Source: Bacteroidales bacterium
GTDB taxonomy: Bacteria > Bacteroidota > Bacteroidia > Bacteroidales > UBA3663
Reading direction: 5' to 3'
Assembly: GCA_016293065.1 (NCBI GenBank)
Contig: JAEDEY010000043.1
Span: forward strand, 1 to 16,870
Length of the DNA: 16,870 nucleotides
The translations under genes and the position numbers were made by a program. How positions within the stretch are numbered: the first letter of the stretch is position 1; the number at the start of each line of letters is the position of its first letter. The notes beneath the pieces were generated by a model that ran no database searches, had not been told where the DNA came from, and saw only the letters and a program-made list of their open reading frames with translations. Below, piece by piece: positions 7,269-15,331 of this stretch.

Positions 7269-9140
7269 TTACTTTTTGTAATTTGGAATTGCAAAAATAG
7301 TAAAAATTTCTGACATACAATCATTTTTACAGCCAAATTTTAAAAGAAATTTTTTACCGCCTATTTTGAGCACCATGGGTTCTACCCATTTATCGCCATT
7401 GGCGAGGTCTTTTTCAGGTGTATTGTTCTTGTGTTTTGGGCAATGTCCAAAAGCATATTTCAGGCAGTGACGTGTCACCATCACTGGGTGTTGCGTATCT
7501 TGCTCTATCTCAAAGGCTTTATCAATATTTTGCAATCTCATATTTTGCAGTATTTCCTCTGCAAACCTGTTCATCACATTGGCTCTGAAGTCTTCGGGAA
7601 TTATGCCTCGCGCATCGAGTCTGCGTGTCAGAGCTTCGTAGTCGGGCTTAACAAACGACTGTCGTCTCTGCACGTCAATTTCTTCGCGTTTTTTCATCAG
7701 ACTTGCCACTGCCTCTCGTCTCATGTCGGCAAGCACCGACGATGGAACGAATAGTTGCGACAATCCTTCGACATGGCAGGTATCTGTCTCAAATGGCGTG
7801 TCACCAAGTTTGGTGAGTTGTTTCACATAGTTGTCTTTCTGTGGTTTGAGAGCAGCCTCGAATGGTCCACGTCTGACGCTAATCTCCGTTGTGCCGTCGT
7901 CGAGTCTGAGAGTGACATATTGGTCGTCAACCGTGAGCGTCATCTTTACCAGTATCTTCCTGCGTGCCGTTGGTTTATTGAGCATCTGCTGGAATCGGTA
8001 GTCGAGGTTACGCCACACGTCCATGCCCTTTCTGATGTCGCGCAGCACCTCAGGCTTGGCAGGTATCACCTCGTTGCCTTCCACTCTGTTGGCTCTGAAT
8101 CCCACAGCTCCCACCATCAGTCCGTCGCCGTTGCTGAGAGCCACATCACCCTTGACAGTAAAACGGTCGCCCTTCACCCTGTCCACTGTACCCACATATT
8201 GCCCAATGGCCTTCGGTGTGTCGAAATTCCAGTATGCCTCGCGGTCGTTCAGGTAGTCGGTAAAACCTCGGTTGAAGCTTTTCTCGAGCGCAGGTTCAAA
8301 GCCGTAGCGTACCTCACCCACCGACACGTGCTGCCAGTCGTCATGTCGTTCCATGATGCGGTCTATCATCTGTCGGTAATAGGCTGTCACGTTCTTCACA
8401 TAGTCCATGTCCTTGAGTCTGCCTTCTATCTTGAGGCTTGTCACCCCTGCCTCTATCAGTTCTTCTATTCGTGCCGAACGGTTCATGTCCTTCAGGCTCA
8501 GCAGGTGTTTCTGTCGAGTCACAACACGTCCCGTAGCATCTTCGAGGTCCATTGGCAAGCGGCATGGCTGCGCACATTCTCCTCTATTAGCCGAACGTCC
8601 AGTCATGGCTGCCGAAAGGTAACATTGCCCACTGACACAGACACACAGCGCCCCATGAACGAAACATTCGAGTTCGACATCAGGCACTGCCTCGTGGATA
8701 GCCCTTATCTGCTCCACAGTCAATTCACGAGCCACCACCACACGCGTCATTCCCATCTGACTCATCAGTCTGACCTTCTCAACCGTGCGGTTGTCGGTCT
8801 GTGTGCTGGCATGTAGTTCAATTGGCGGCAAGTTGAGTTTCAGCAATCCGAAGTCTTGAATTATCAGAGCATCGGCACCAGCCTCATACAGCTGCCATGC
8901 CATCTTCTCTGCATCTATCAGTTCCCTGTCGCTCATTATGGTATTGAAAGCCACAAATGTCTTGGCACCATATATGTGACCATATCGTGCCAATGCCTCG
9001 ATGTCCCTGATGTCATTGCCGGCAGCCGCACGGGCACTGAAGCGTGGCGCACCTATATACACGGCATCTGCACCATGGTTGATAGCCTCTTTGCCTATCT
9101 CTGCATCCTTGGCTGGAGCCAGCAATTCTACTTTTCTCAT
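7269..9140 (-). CDS. U32 family protein, RlhA-like rRNA hydroxylation factor
   Basis: The 623-residue protein is annotated in the family as peptidase U32. Its best-studied relative of this size, E. coli RlhA (YdcP), is needed for hydroxylation of C2501 in 23S rRNA, so a role in RNA modification is more likely than proteolysis. The N-terminal TIM-barrel-like half starts ELLAPAKD (5-12). The U32 signature ECFVHGALCVCVSGQCYLS is at 158-176, with Cys166, 173, 189 and 193 as probable metal or Fe-S ligands. The middle (about 310-500) fits the DUF3656-type region of RlhA. A C-terminal module has four more Cys (559, 567, 604, 608), a feature I recall from Bacteroidales homologues. Its ATG overlaps the transporter stop by 4 nt, so it is probably coupled to that gene; the exact substrate is not proven. 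Confidence 0.85.
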   Translation of the reverse strand: MRKVELLAPAKDAEIGKEAINHGADAVYIGAPRFSARAAAGNDIRDIEALARYGHIYGAKTFVAFNTIMSDRELIDAEKMAWQLYEAGADALIIQDFGLLKLNLPPIELHASTQTDNRTVEKVRLMSQMGMTRVVVARELTVEQIRAIHEAVPDVELECFVHGALCVCVSGQCYLSAAMTGRSANRGECAQPCRLPMDLEDATGRVVTRQKHLLSLKDMNRSARIEELIEAGVTSLKIEGRLKDMDYVKNVTAYYRQMIDRIMERHDDWQHVSVGEVRYGFEPALEKSFNRGFTDYLNDREAYWNFDTPKAIGQYVGTVDRVKGDRFTVKGDVALSNGDGLMVGAVGFRANRVEGNEVIPAKPEVLRDIRKGMDVWRNLDYRFQQMLNKPTARRKILVKMTLTVDDQYVTLRLDDGTTEISVRRGPFEAALKPQKDNYVKQLTKLGDTPFETDTCHVEGLSQLFVPSSVLADMRREAVASLMKKREEIDVQRRQSFVKPDYEALTRRLDARGIIPEDFRANVMNRFAEEILQNMRLQNIDKAFEIEQDTQHPVMVTRHCLKYAFGHCPKHKNNTPEKDLANGDKWVEPMVLKIGGKKFLLKFGCKNDCMSEIFTIFAIPNYKK

Positions 9141-10132
9141 GTTTTCTTATTGTCTCTTGATCTGAACCATCCTGCCAGTATCGTGCCCGAGATGCTGTGA
9201 TATGCACACGACAACGCACATGGCAATACCGTTAGTGCTGCAAGAGGATTAGCGGCAATGGCTGCTGGTGTAGCGAAAAATCCGTTGGCAAGCACAGTCG
9301 CCATACCTGCGTTCTGCATTCCCACTTCGAGCGATATGGTGCGTTTCTTGGCTGTAGTAAATCCTGCCATCTTCCCTATCATATAGCCGAGCAGATAACC
9401 CAGGCCGTTGTGCAGCGTGACTACGGCAAGGATGAGCATCATCAACTGCCATCCGTTTTCTATAAGACGCGGATAGGCTGTGTAAATCACTCCTCCTACT
9501 ATACATGATAATGCTATGACAGAAATGCCTGGCAATACTGCCTTTACATCGTCAAACCATTGTTTCTTGCTGCCGAAATAGTTGAACAAGACACCCACTC
9601 CCACTGGAATCAGTGTGACGATACATATATTCTTGAACATACCAATGGCATCGACCTCTATCTGCTGTCCTGCGAGCAACAATACCATCAGCGGAGTCAC
9701 TATTGGAGCCAAAAGCGTCGAGACTGTTGTCATGCCCACCGAGAATGCCACGTCGCCCCTGCACAGGAAACACATGATATTGCTCGACACTCCTCCAGGG
9801 CAACAGCCTACCAGAATGATGCCTGCAGAAAGGAAAGGGTTCAGTCCAAAGATGTGCGACAAGCCGTAAGCCACCAATGGCATGACGGTGAACTGAGCGA
9901 GCGTGCCTAACAGTATGTCGGTCGGTCGCCTGAGCAGCATCTTGAAGTCGTCGGTCGAAAGAGTGCATCCCATGGTCAGCATGATGATGCCCAAAATCAC
10001 ATTCGGACGCTGTCCCTGCTGTACCCATGCGAACATATCAGGACTTAGGCCCGCAACCACCGCTGCCATGATGACGACGAGCGAGGTGTGCGAGCCTAAG
10101 AACTTGCTTATTTGTTTAAGTATTGTCAACAC
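9137..10132 (-). CDS. Bile acid:Na+ symporter family transporter
   Basis: This 331-residue membrane protein of the BASS family has about nine to ten hydrophobic helices. Family motifs are CCPGGVSSN (110-118) and EVGMQNAG (269-276). Gln80, Ser117, Asn118, Glu269, Met272 and Gln273 line up with sodium-binding residues known from bacterial ASBT structures, so Na+-coupled uptake of an organic anion is likely. The substrate cannot be read from sequence; bacterial relatives move bile acids, pantothenate, pyruvate or other acids. The start appears to be GTG at 10132, 2 nt after the stop of the glycosidase gene. The first internal ATG (Met22) would cut into the first membrane helix. The tight spacing on both sides suggests translational coupling with the glycosidase and U32 genes. 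Confidence 0.88.
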   Translation of the reverse strand: MLTILKQISKFLGSHTSLVVIMAAVVAGLSPDMFAWVQQGQRPNVILGIIMLTMGCTLSTDDFKMLLRRPTDILLGTLAQFTVMPLVAYGLSHIFGLNPFLSAGIILVGCCPGGVSSNIMCFLCRGDVAFSVGMTTVSTLLAPIVTPLMVLLLAGQQIEVDAIGMFKNICIVTLIPVGVGVLFNYFGSKKQWFDDVKAVLPGISVIALSCIVGGVIYTAYPRLIENGWQLMMLILAVVTLHNGLGYLLGYMIGKMAGFTTAKKRTISLEVGMQNAGMATVLANGFFATPAAIAANPLAALTVLPCALSCAYHSISGTILAGWFRSRDNKKT

Positions 10133-10134
10133 TA

Positions 10135-12120
10135 TTACAGTTTGATTGAGATCATCACGAAGCTGCTTGGAGCAATTTCGAGCGATGCGTTCTTCTTGAG
10201 CTTGATGCTCTCGGTGACTGGAGCGATAGGCTGTGCGTCAAAATAGTTCTCTGCCTGAAGGTCACCGCTGAGTGTAGTGATCTCTGCGCTCTTGAATCCA
10301 GGGAAGCGTCCGAGGTTGAGCTTGGCAGTGATTGGGTGAGTGTCGGCGTTGCAGATCTTCACGAAGAGCTGACGAGTCTTGACGTTGAGCACTACCGACT
10401 GACCAGCAAACTTCTCTTCGGTCACGCCCTCAAGCTTCACGCAGTTGCCATAGTAATACTGTCCTGCGCTCTGGCCGAACATCTGCTGCACATAGTATGA
10501 GCAGGTGAGGTAAGGACGAGCATTATCGAAGTAGATAAGATCTGGATTCCAGCTCTCATGTCCTTTCTTGGCAAAGAGAGGGGCATAAGAAGTCATGGCT
10601 ACCACGTCGCCGTTGCGCTCACAGCCCAAAAGGTAGAGACCTTCAGCCAATGCGTCAATGAGCTTTCTGTCTTTCGAAGCGTATTCACCGAGATAAACCT
10701 TGGTCTTGCGAGAGCGAGGATAGTTGTCGTAGTTATGCTGATTGTCGAAGAAATATTCGCGCTTCTCATAGTAGTGCTCGTCGAGGATAGGCATATTGGT
10801 CTCCTCGGCAATGCGCCATGCGTTCTGATAGTCAGGGTTCTCAGGATGTGAACCAGGACCGCAAGTACCCACGATCACTATCTCTGGATGTTCCTTGGTG
10901 ATGCGGTCGTACATATATTTGAAGCGAGCCTCAAACTCTGGTGTGATGCGCTCCTCATTGCCGATACCGAGAAACTTCAGGCCGAAAGGCTCTGGGTGAC
11001 CAGCCTCAGCACGCACTTTGCCCCACTTGCTGTCGGCAGGACCGTTCGCCCATTCGATAAGGTCAAGAGCCGACTGAGTCCAGATTTCCATATCCTCCAT
11101 AGGCACTGCCCATTGGTTCTGCTCTGGGATGTTCCATCCGCCGTTGGCACCCTGGCAGCTCACACCGCATGGGAGGATAGGCACAGGAGCAGCACCAAGG
11201 TCTTCACACAGCTGGAAGTACTCGTAGTAGCCGAGCTCCATTGTCTGGTGATAAGCCCAAGTGTTCTTGAGCTGCACACGTTCTTCCTTTGGACCCACTG
11301 TTGTCTCCCAGCGATAGGTGTTCCAGAATCCGTCGCCACCTCCGTGAACCACGCATCCACCAGGGAAGCGCACGAACTTAGGCTTCAGTCCTTCGAGTGC
11401 CTCGCAAAGGTCCTTGCGCAAGCCATGTCCCTTGTATGTCTCTTCTGGCAGGAGCGATACCATATCCACGTCCATCACGCCCTCCTGCAATGCTATGAGC
11501 TGCAGGCTTGCGTTGGCGAAGTCCTCGTTAGCCTCGATCACTGCCTCGTATTTCTTCCAGTCCTTGCCATCGACCTTGATGGTTGTCTCACCGAAGCTGA
11601 GCATCTTTGGGAACTGCTTCATACCCTGCAGCACTACGCGCACGTCCTTAGCGTCGCCAGCAGTGTTACGCAGGAATGCCGAGAAGTGGTATTTCTTGCC
11701 CTTCTGGATATATATACCATCGAAGCCTTCGTTGGCAAGACCCACACCATACCATCCGTCGAAGTCAGACTTGCTGTTCTCGATGCGCTCAATCACTACG
11801 CGCATATAGGTAGGGTTGTTCTTGTTGAGCTGTTCGATGCCGCGCACATAGTCGATATAGCCTGTCGAGTGGCCGTATGCCACGCGCTTCCATGCTGTGC
11901 CAGGTCCCCAACCGTCGCGCTCGTTAGGCGAATATTCGAACGAGCCGTTCTGTACAAGCTGGGCATTCAAACCGCCATCGGCAGCATAGCTGATATCCTC
12001 GAAGAAAATACCGAGGAAATCCTCACTGATAGGTGTACCTCCCTTTGGGGCATGCATTTTCTGTGCTTGAGCGCCGCAGGCAGCCAATGCCAATGCGGCA
12101 CAGAGAATCGTTTTTTTCAT
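10135..12120 (-). CDS. GH51 alpha-L-arabinofuranosidase, secreted
   Basis: The 661-residue enzyme should release terminal arabinofuranose from plant polysaccharides such as arabinan or arabinoxylan. It begins with a signal peptide: ALAAC ends in Cys15 and could be a lipobox, while AQA at 18-20 could be a signal peptidase I site, so it is either a lipoprotein or a soluble exported protein. Residues about 60-225 look like an inserted carbohydrate-binding-like beta domain. In the catalytic barrel, GIGNEE (385-390) carries the probable acid/base Glu389, and LGEYA (478-482) the probable nucleophile Glu479; the latter resembles plant-type GH51 enzymes. A beta-sandwich tail ends the protein. No type IX sorting domain is seen. 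It is 35 nt after the dehydratase gene and has no obvious promoter of its own. No SusC/SusD pair is nearby. Confidence 0.92.
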   Translation of the reverse strand: MKKTILCAALALAACGAQAQKMHAPKGGTPISEDFLGIFFEDISYAADGGLNAQLVQNGSFEYSPNERDGWGPGTAWKRVAYGHSTGYIDYVRGIEQLNKNNPTYMRVVIERIENSKSDFDGWYGVGLANEGFDGIYIQKGKKYHFSAFLRNTAGDAKDVRVVLQGMKQFPKMLSFGETTIKVDGKDWKKYEAVIEANEDFANASLQLIALQEGVMDVDMVSLLPEETYKGHGLRKDLCEALEGLKPKFVRFPGGCVVHGGGDGFWNTYRWETTVGPKEERVQLKNTWAYHQTMELGYYEYFQLCEDLGAAPVPILPCGVSCQGANGGWNIPEQNQWAVPMEDMEIWTQSALDLIEWANGPADSKWGKVRAEAGHPEPFGLKFLGIGNEERITPEFEARFKYMYDRITKEHPEIVIVGTCGPGSHPENPDYQNAWRIAEETNMPILDEHYYEKREYFFDNQHNYDNYPRSRKTKVYLGEYASKDRKLIDALAEGLYLLGCERNGDVVAMTSYAPLFAKKGHESWNPDLIYFDNARPYLTCSYYVQQMFGQSAGQYYYGNCVKLEGVTEEKFAGQSVVLNVKTRQLFVKICNADTHPITAKLNLGRFPGFKSAEITTLSGDLQAENYFDAQPIAPVTESIKLKKNASLEIAPSSFVMISIKL

Positions 12121-12155
12121 GTTTTCTTTTGAGTGTTATATGTGTGTATAATTGG

Positions 12156-14063
12156 TCAATCCAGCTTCTCGTATTTGCTGTGCTTCGACTTGAACTCAGG
12201 CACTATCTCCTTCATTATCTTGACGATTGCCATGTCGTCATATCCGAAGCTTGCCTCGTGGAGTCGCTTTTCGTTTGCCAATGCCTCGGCATATTCATAC
12301 TCGCGCACCTTGGCAATCTTGATCTTCGGATGGAATGTAGGCACTGATGTCTCTTCGTCGTTGAGCACTTCCTCATAGAGCTTCTCGCCGTCGCGCAGTC
12401 CTGTGAATTCAATCTTGACGTGCTTTGCGCCCGACAGGTCAATCATACGCTGTGCGAGGTCGGCGATGCGCACAGGCTTGCCCATGTCAAACACGAATAT
12501 CTCTCCTCCCTTGCCCATAGTTCCTGCCTCAAGCACGAGCTTGCAGGCTTCGGGGATGAGCATGAAGAATCGTATGATGTCGGGATGGGTCACTGTGAGT
12601 GGCCCGCCCTTTCTGATCTGTTCCCTGAAGAGTGGTATTACCGAGCCGTTGCTGCCTAACACGTTGCCAAAGCGTGTTGTCACAAACTGTGTCACGCCCT
12701 CTACCTCGCCCTTCTGTATTGCCATGTTGAGCGACTGGCAGTAGATCTCGCAGATACGCTTCGAGCAACCCATCACGTTGGTTGGGTTGACGGCTTTGTC
12801 GGTCGATATCATCACAAACTTCTTCGTGCCGTATTTCACTGCCAAGTCGGCTATCACCTGCGTGCCGTGGCAGTTGTTCTGCACTGCCATTGCCGGGTTG
12901 TCTTCCATCATAGGCACGTGCTTGTATGCTGCGGCGTGGAACACGTATTCCGGCTTCTGTGTAGCGAAGATCTTCTCCATGTGAGTCTCGTTGGTGATCG
13001 ATGTCACTATGGTATCGCACTTCAGGTCAGGATGGTTCTTTGCCATATAGAGGCGCACATCGTGCATTGGTGTCTCAGCCTGGTCGATGAGTGTGAGGTG
13101 TGCAGGTGCAAATCGGGCAATCTGTCTCACCATCTCGCTGCCTATGCTGCCGGCAGCACCAGTGATGAGTATGCGTCGGCCTGCGAGCATCTCTCCTATC
13201 TTCTCCATGTCAATCTTTATCTCGTCGCGTGGCAGAAGGTCCTCGATATCTACAGGTCTGAGCTGGCTGTACGAGAGTTTCGACTTTCCGTCCCACTTCT
13301 CAGCCTGTGGCATCATCATCAGCTTGACGCCTGCTTTCAGCAGCTTGTCGATAAATTCCTGGTTGTCCACCACTTCCTGTGTGCGCAGCGGCGACACCAG
13401 CATCACTTTTATGTTGTATCGTTCGATGGCATCAAAGAGCTTGTCGTTGTAGCCATATACTCTGCTGCCCAAGAGGAAGCAACCTTCAAGCTTGGTGTCG
13501 GTAGTGACAAAGCCCTTAATGATGTATGGCGATGGGGATTCGCTTCTCACGCTCTTTGCCAAGCTGATACCTCCAATGCGTGTGCCGTAAATAAAAGCAT
13601 TAGGTGCCATCTTCGACACGAAGGTGTTGTCGTATATCATCTTGATCAAGATGCGCATCAGCCACATACCGCCCAACGATAACAGGAAGACATGCAGCAT
13701 GAATATCAAGTCGATGCCAGCGAAATTGACATATTGCTCCACGATGAAGTAGTATATTGCCGAGAGCACAAAGCCCACTGCGAGAGCGCTCATCACACGG
13801 AAGAGGTCCGAGAACGATGAGTAACGCAGTATGCCCGAGTAAGTATGGAACGTGCGCATACCCACGAGCATAAATATATCGCATATCAACGAATTAATGA
13901 CCAGCGGCCAAAAGTTCCTGATGAGTGTTCCTGCGCCGTGGCTGATGAAATAGACTACTATCCACGATAGGAATACTATCATGAGGTCGGCAATAAGCAC
14001 ACACCAATAAGGGAGTGTGTTCTTTGAAAAGTACCAATTAGAGAATTTCAAATACCATTTCAT
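12156..14063 (-). CDS. CapD/PglF-type nucleotide-sugar 4,6-dehydratase
   Basis: This 635-residue inner-membrane enzyme belongs to the FlaA1/WbpM/PglF family, which converts UDP-GlcNAc-like sugars to 4-keto-6-deoxy intermediates for surface polysaccharides. Four membrane helices occupy about residues 18-145, followed by a CoA-binding-like Rossmann domain (about 152-270). The catalytic extended SDR domain has NAD-binding GAAGSIGSE (302-310), STDKAVNPTNVMGCSKR (420-436) with Thr-Asp-Lys, and Met431 where other SDRs have Tyr; that Met-x3-Lys form is normal for this subfamily. The ATG at 14063 is preferred to an in-frame TTG at 14084 because the TTG lies inside the -7 promoter box. It is the first gene after gldN on what is likely a new transcript. 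The sugar product is not known; polysaccharide or LPS-linked roles are both possible. Confidence 0.92.
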   Translation of the reverse strand: MKWYLKFSNWYFSKNTLPYWCVLIADLMIVFLSWIVVYFISHGAGTLIRNFWPLVINSLICDIFMLVGMRTFHTYSGILRYSSFSDLFRVMSALAVGFVLSAIYYFIVEQYVNFAGIDLIFMLHVFLLSLGGMWLMRILIKMIYDNTFVSKMAPNAFIYGTRIGGISLAKSVRSESPSPYIIKGFVTTDTKLEGCFLLGSRVYGYNDKLFDAIERYNIKVMLVSPLRTQEVVDNQEFIDKLLKAGVKLMMMPQAEKWDGKSKLSYSQLRPVDIEDLLPRDEIKIDMEKIGEMLAGRRILITGAAGSIGSEMVRQIARFAPAHLTLIDQAETPMHDVRLYMAKNHPDLKCDTIVTSITNETHMEKIFATQKPEYVFHAAAYKHVPMMEDNPAMAVQNNCHGTQVIADLAVKYGTKKFVMISTDKAVNPTNVMGCSKRICEIYCQSLNMAIQKGEVEGVTQFVTTRFGNVLGSNGSVIPLFREQIRKGGPLTVTHPDIIRFFMLIPEACKLVLEAGTMGKGGEIFVFDMGKPVRIADLAQRMIDLSGAKHVKIEFTGLRDGEKLYEEVLNDEETSVPTFHPKIKIAKVREYEYAEALANEKRLHEASFGYDDMAIVKIMKEIVPEFKSKHSKYEKLD

Positions 14064-14081
14064 AATTGCAAATATTTGGCA

Positions 14082-14113
14082 CAAAAATAGTTAAAAATTC
14101 CCAATTCTTCAAA
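14082..14113 (-). promoter_or_regulatory. Bacteroidota-type promoter of the dehydratase gene
   Basis: On the minus strand TTTG (14110-14113) is followed after 20 nt by TATTTTTG (14082-14089), a full match to the -33/-7 pattern of the Bacteroidota housekeeping sigma factor. Transcription should start near 14076, about a dozen nt before the ATG at 14063. It separates the dehydratase, glycosidase, transporter and U32 genes from the gldLMN transcript. Confidence 0.6.
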
Positions 14114-14152
14114 TATTGTGGATAATTTTCTTGATTTTCTTAGTTCAATTCG

Positions 14153-14195
14153 TGCCAAACCCCTATTGCTTCAAGCCAAGATAGCAATTATGGCA
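14153..14195 (-). repeat. Imperfect inverted repeat after gldN
   Basis: The gap after gldN contains an inner ATTGCT/AGCAAT stem (14165-14170 with 14183-14188) inside an outer TGCCA/TGGCA pair (14153-14157 with 14191-14195). It begins 7 nt past the gldN stop, where a terminator would be expected. No U-run follows and the loops are uneven, so at most it is a weak or factor-dependent end. Confidence 0.3.
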
Positions 14196-14201
14196 TGACA
14201 A

Positions 14202-15317
14202 TCATTGCAAAACTTCTTTCGTGCGGCGATTGCGTCTGACACTGCGACGCTTGTCATTGTTGCCTGTTTGTTGCCTTTTTGCTTCGGCAGATGGCTCTGT
14301 TTCAGTGGATGGAGCAGTAGTTGTCTCGGCTGCTGCCTGTGTTTCTGCCTTCTGTTCCTGTGGCACCCATATCGTCTTGCCGAAGTTTTTCAGTTCGTTC
14401 TCTATCTCCTCTCGTTTTGCCTTGAGCTGGGCTTCGTCGGGATATTGCTGCATGAGAGTCAGTCCGCGCGGATTCTGCACTTTGTATATCTCTCCTTCAT
14501 ACTTGGCAAGGGTGAAGAAGTCGTCAATCGAATAGCGCACAGCGGTGTTGATGCCAGAACTCATCACGAGTCTGTCGATGATGAACGGACGCAACTCGTC
14601 GTATCTGAGCCAGAACAACGGATATCGTGTGATGCCGCCAAACTCTCCCTGACGATGCAGTATTGGGCAGATGGCTACGATATGCGAGTCATATTGAGAG
14701 GTGTTGCGGTCGAAGTCCCACTGCTCCTTGATGTAATAGCTCAGCACCTGATAGCAAGGCACGTCTGAGGGGTCGATGCCATGAGTCTCGAGCACATCCT
14801 GCACCTTGACCTGATGTGCCTCGTCCAGCAGTTCTCGTCCGTCGATATACTCATAAGCCTTGAGATTGCCCTTGACAAAAGCGTCAAACAGTATGCTGAA
14901 CATATTGGTCAGTCCGTCGGTAGGCTCTTCTGGATAATAGAGCACTGCATTGACATCCTTGGTCAGGTCGAGTTCACGATAGATGACACGCTGCCAGCGG
15001 TTGGCATACGACACCTGGGGCTGGTTCTGCTCAAACAGCTGCCTACGCAGCGACATTCCTTCGATGTTTGCCTGTGTACGCGATGCTGCCTTTTTCTTTT
15101 CTGCTGCAGTGGTCTTCCTGACTACTGCTGGCTGTTCAGCCACTACTGCCGGCTGTTCTGGCTTTTCTTGTGCTACGGCAACAGGTGTATGCGTGGCCTG
15201 AGTGGCGACAGCCTTTTCTGTCTTCTCGGTCTTGCGGCTTGTGCGACGCACCGACACCTGCGCCTCGGCAGAGGCGAGTATCATTGATAAAACAATCAAA
15301 CATACTATCTTTTTCAT
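14202..15317 (-). CDS. gldN: GldN/PorN, type IX secretion ring protein
   Basis: GldN is a periplasmic protein that, with the lipoprotein GldK, forms the ring coupled to the GldLM motor of the type IX secretion system. The 371-residue protein has a signal peptide (about 1-20, cut after AEA or near it). A low-complexity linker rich in Lys, Thr, Ala and Gln follows (about 22-85), with a repeat of EQPAVV at 54-59 and 61-66. The conserved core (about 86-315) includes ANRWQRVIYRELDL (105-118) and LYYPEEPTDG (126-135). The tail (about 320-371) is Ala/Thr/Glu-rich, then very basic (RRSVRRNRR, 357-365). It starts 14 nt after gldM. The flexible linker and basic tail are long for the family as I know it. 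The family assignment is secure from core motifs and operon context. Confidence 0.93.
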   Translation of the reverse strand: MKKIVCLIVLSMILASAEAQVSVRRTSRKTEKTEKAVATQATHTPVAVAQEKPEQPAVVAEQPAVVRKTTAAEKKKAASRTQANIEGMSLRRQLFEQNQPQVSYANRWQRVIYRELDLTKDVNAVLYYPEEPTDGLTNMFSILFDAFVKGNLKAYEYIDGRELLDEAHQVKVQDVLETHGIDPSDVPCYQVLSYYIKEQWDFDRNTSQYDSHIVAICPILHRQGEFGGITRYPLFWLRYDELRPFIIDRLVMSSGINTAVRYSIDDFFTLAKYEGEIYKVQNPRGLTLMQQYPDEAQLKAKREEIENELKNFGKTIWVPQEQKAETQAAAETTTAPSTETEPSAEAKRQQTGNNDKRRSVRRNRRTKEVLQ

Positions 15318-15331
15318 CGTTCAGTGACTTT

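Noticed and set aside
7755..8816. Plus-strand open frame of 353 codons
   Set aside because: It is wholly antisense to the U32 gene, is rich in His, Ser and Cys with no domain, and follows from codon bias of the real gene.
10888..12132. Plus-strand open frame of 414 codons
   Set aside because: It is the mirror of the GH51 gene, whose catalytic motifs and signal peptide are clear; the antisense protein has no family signature.
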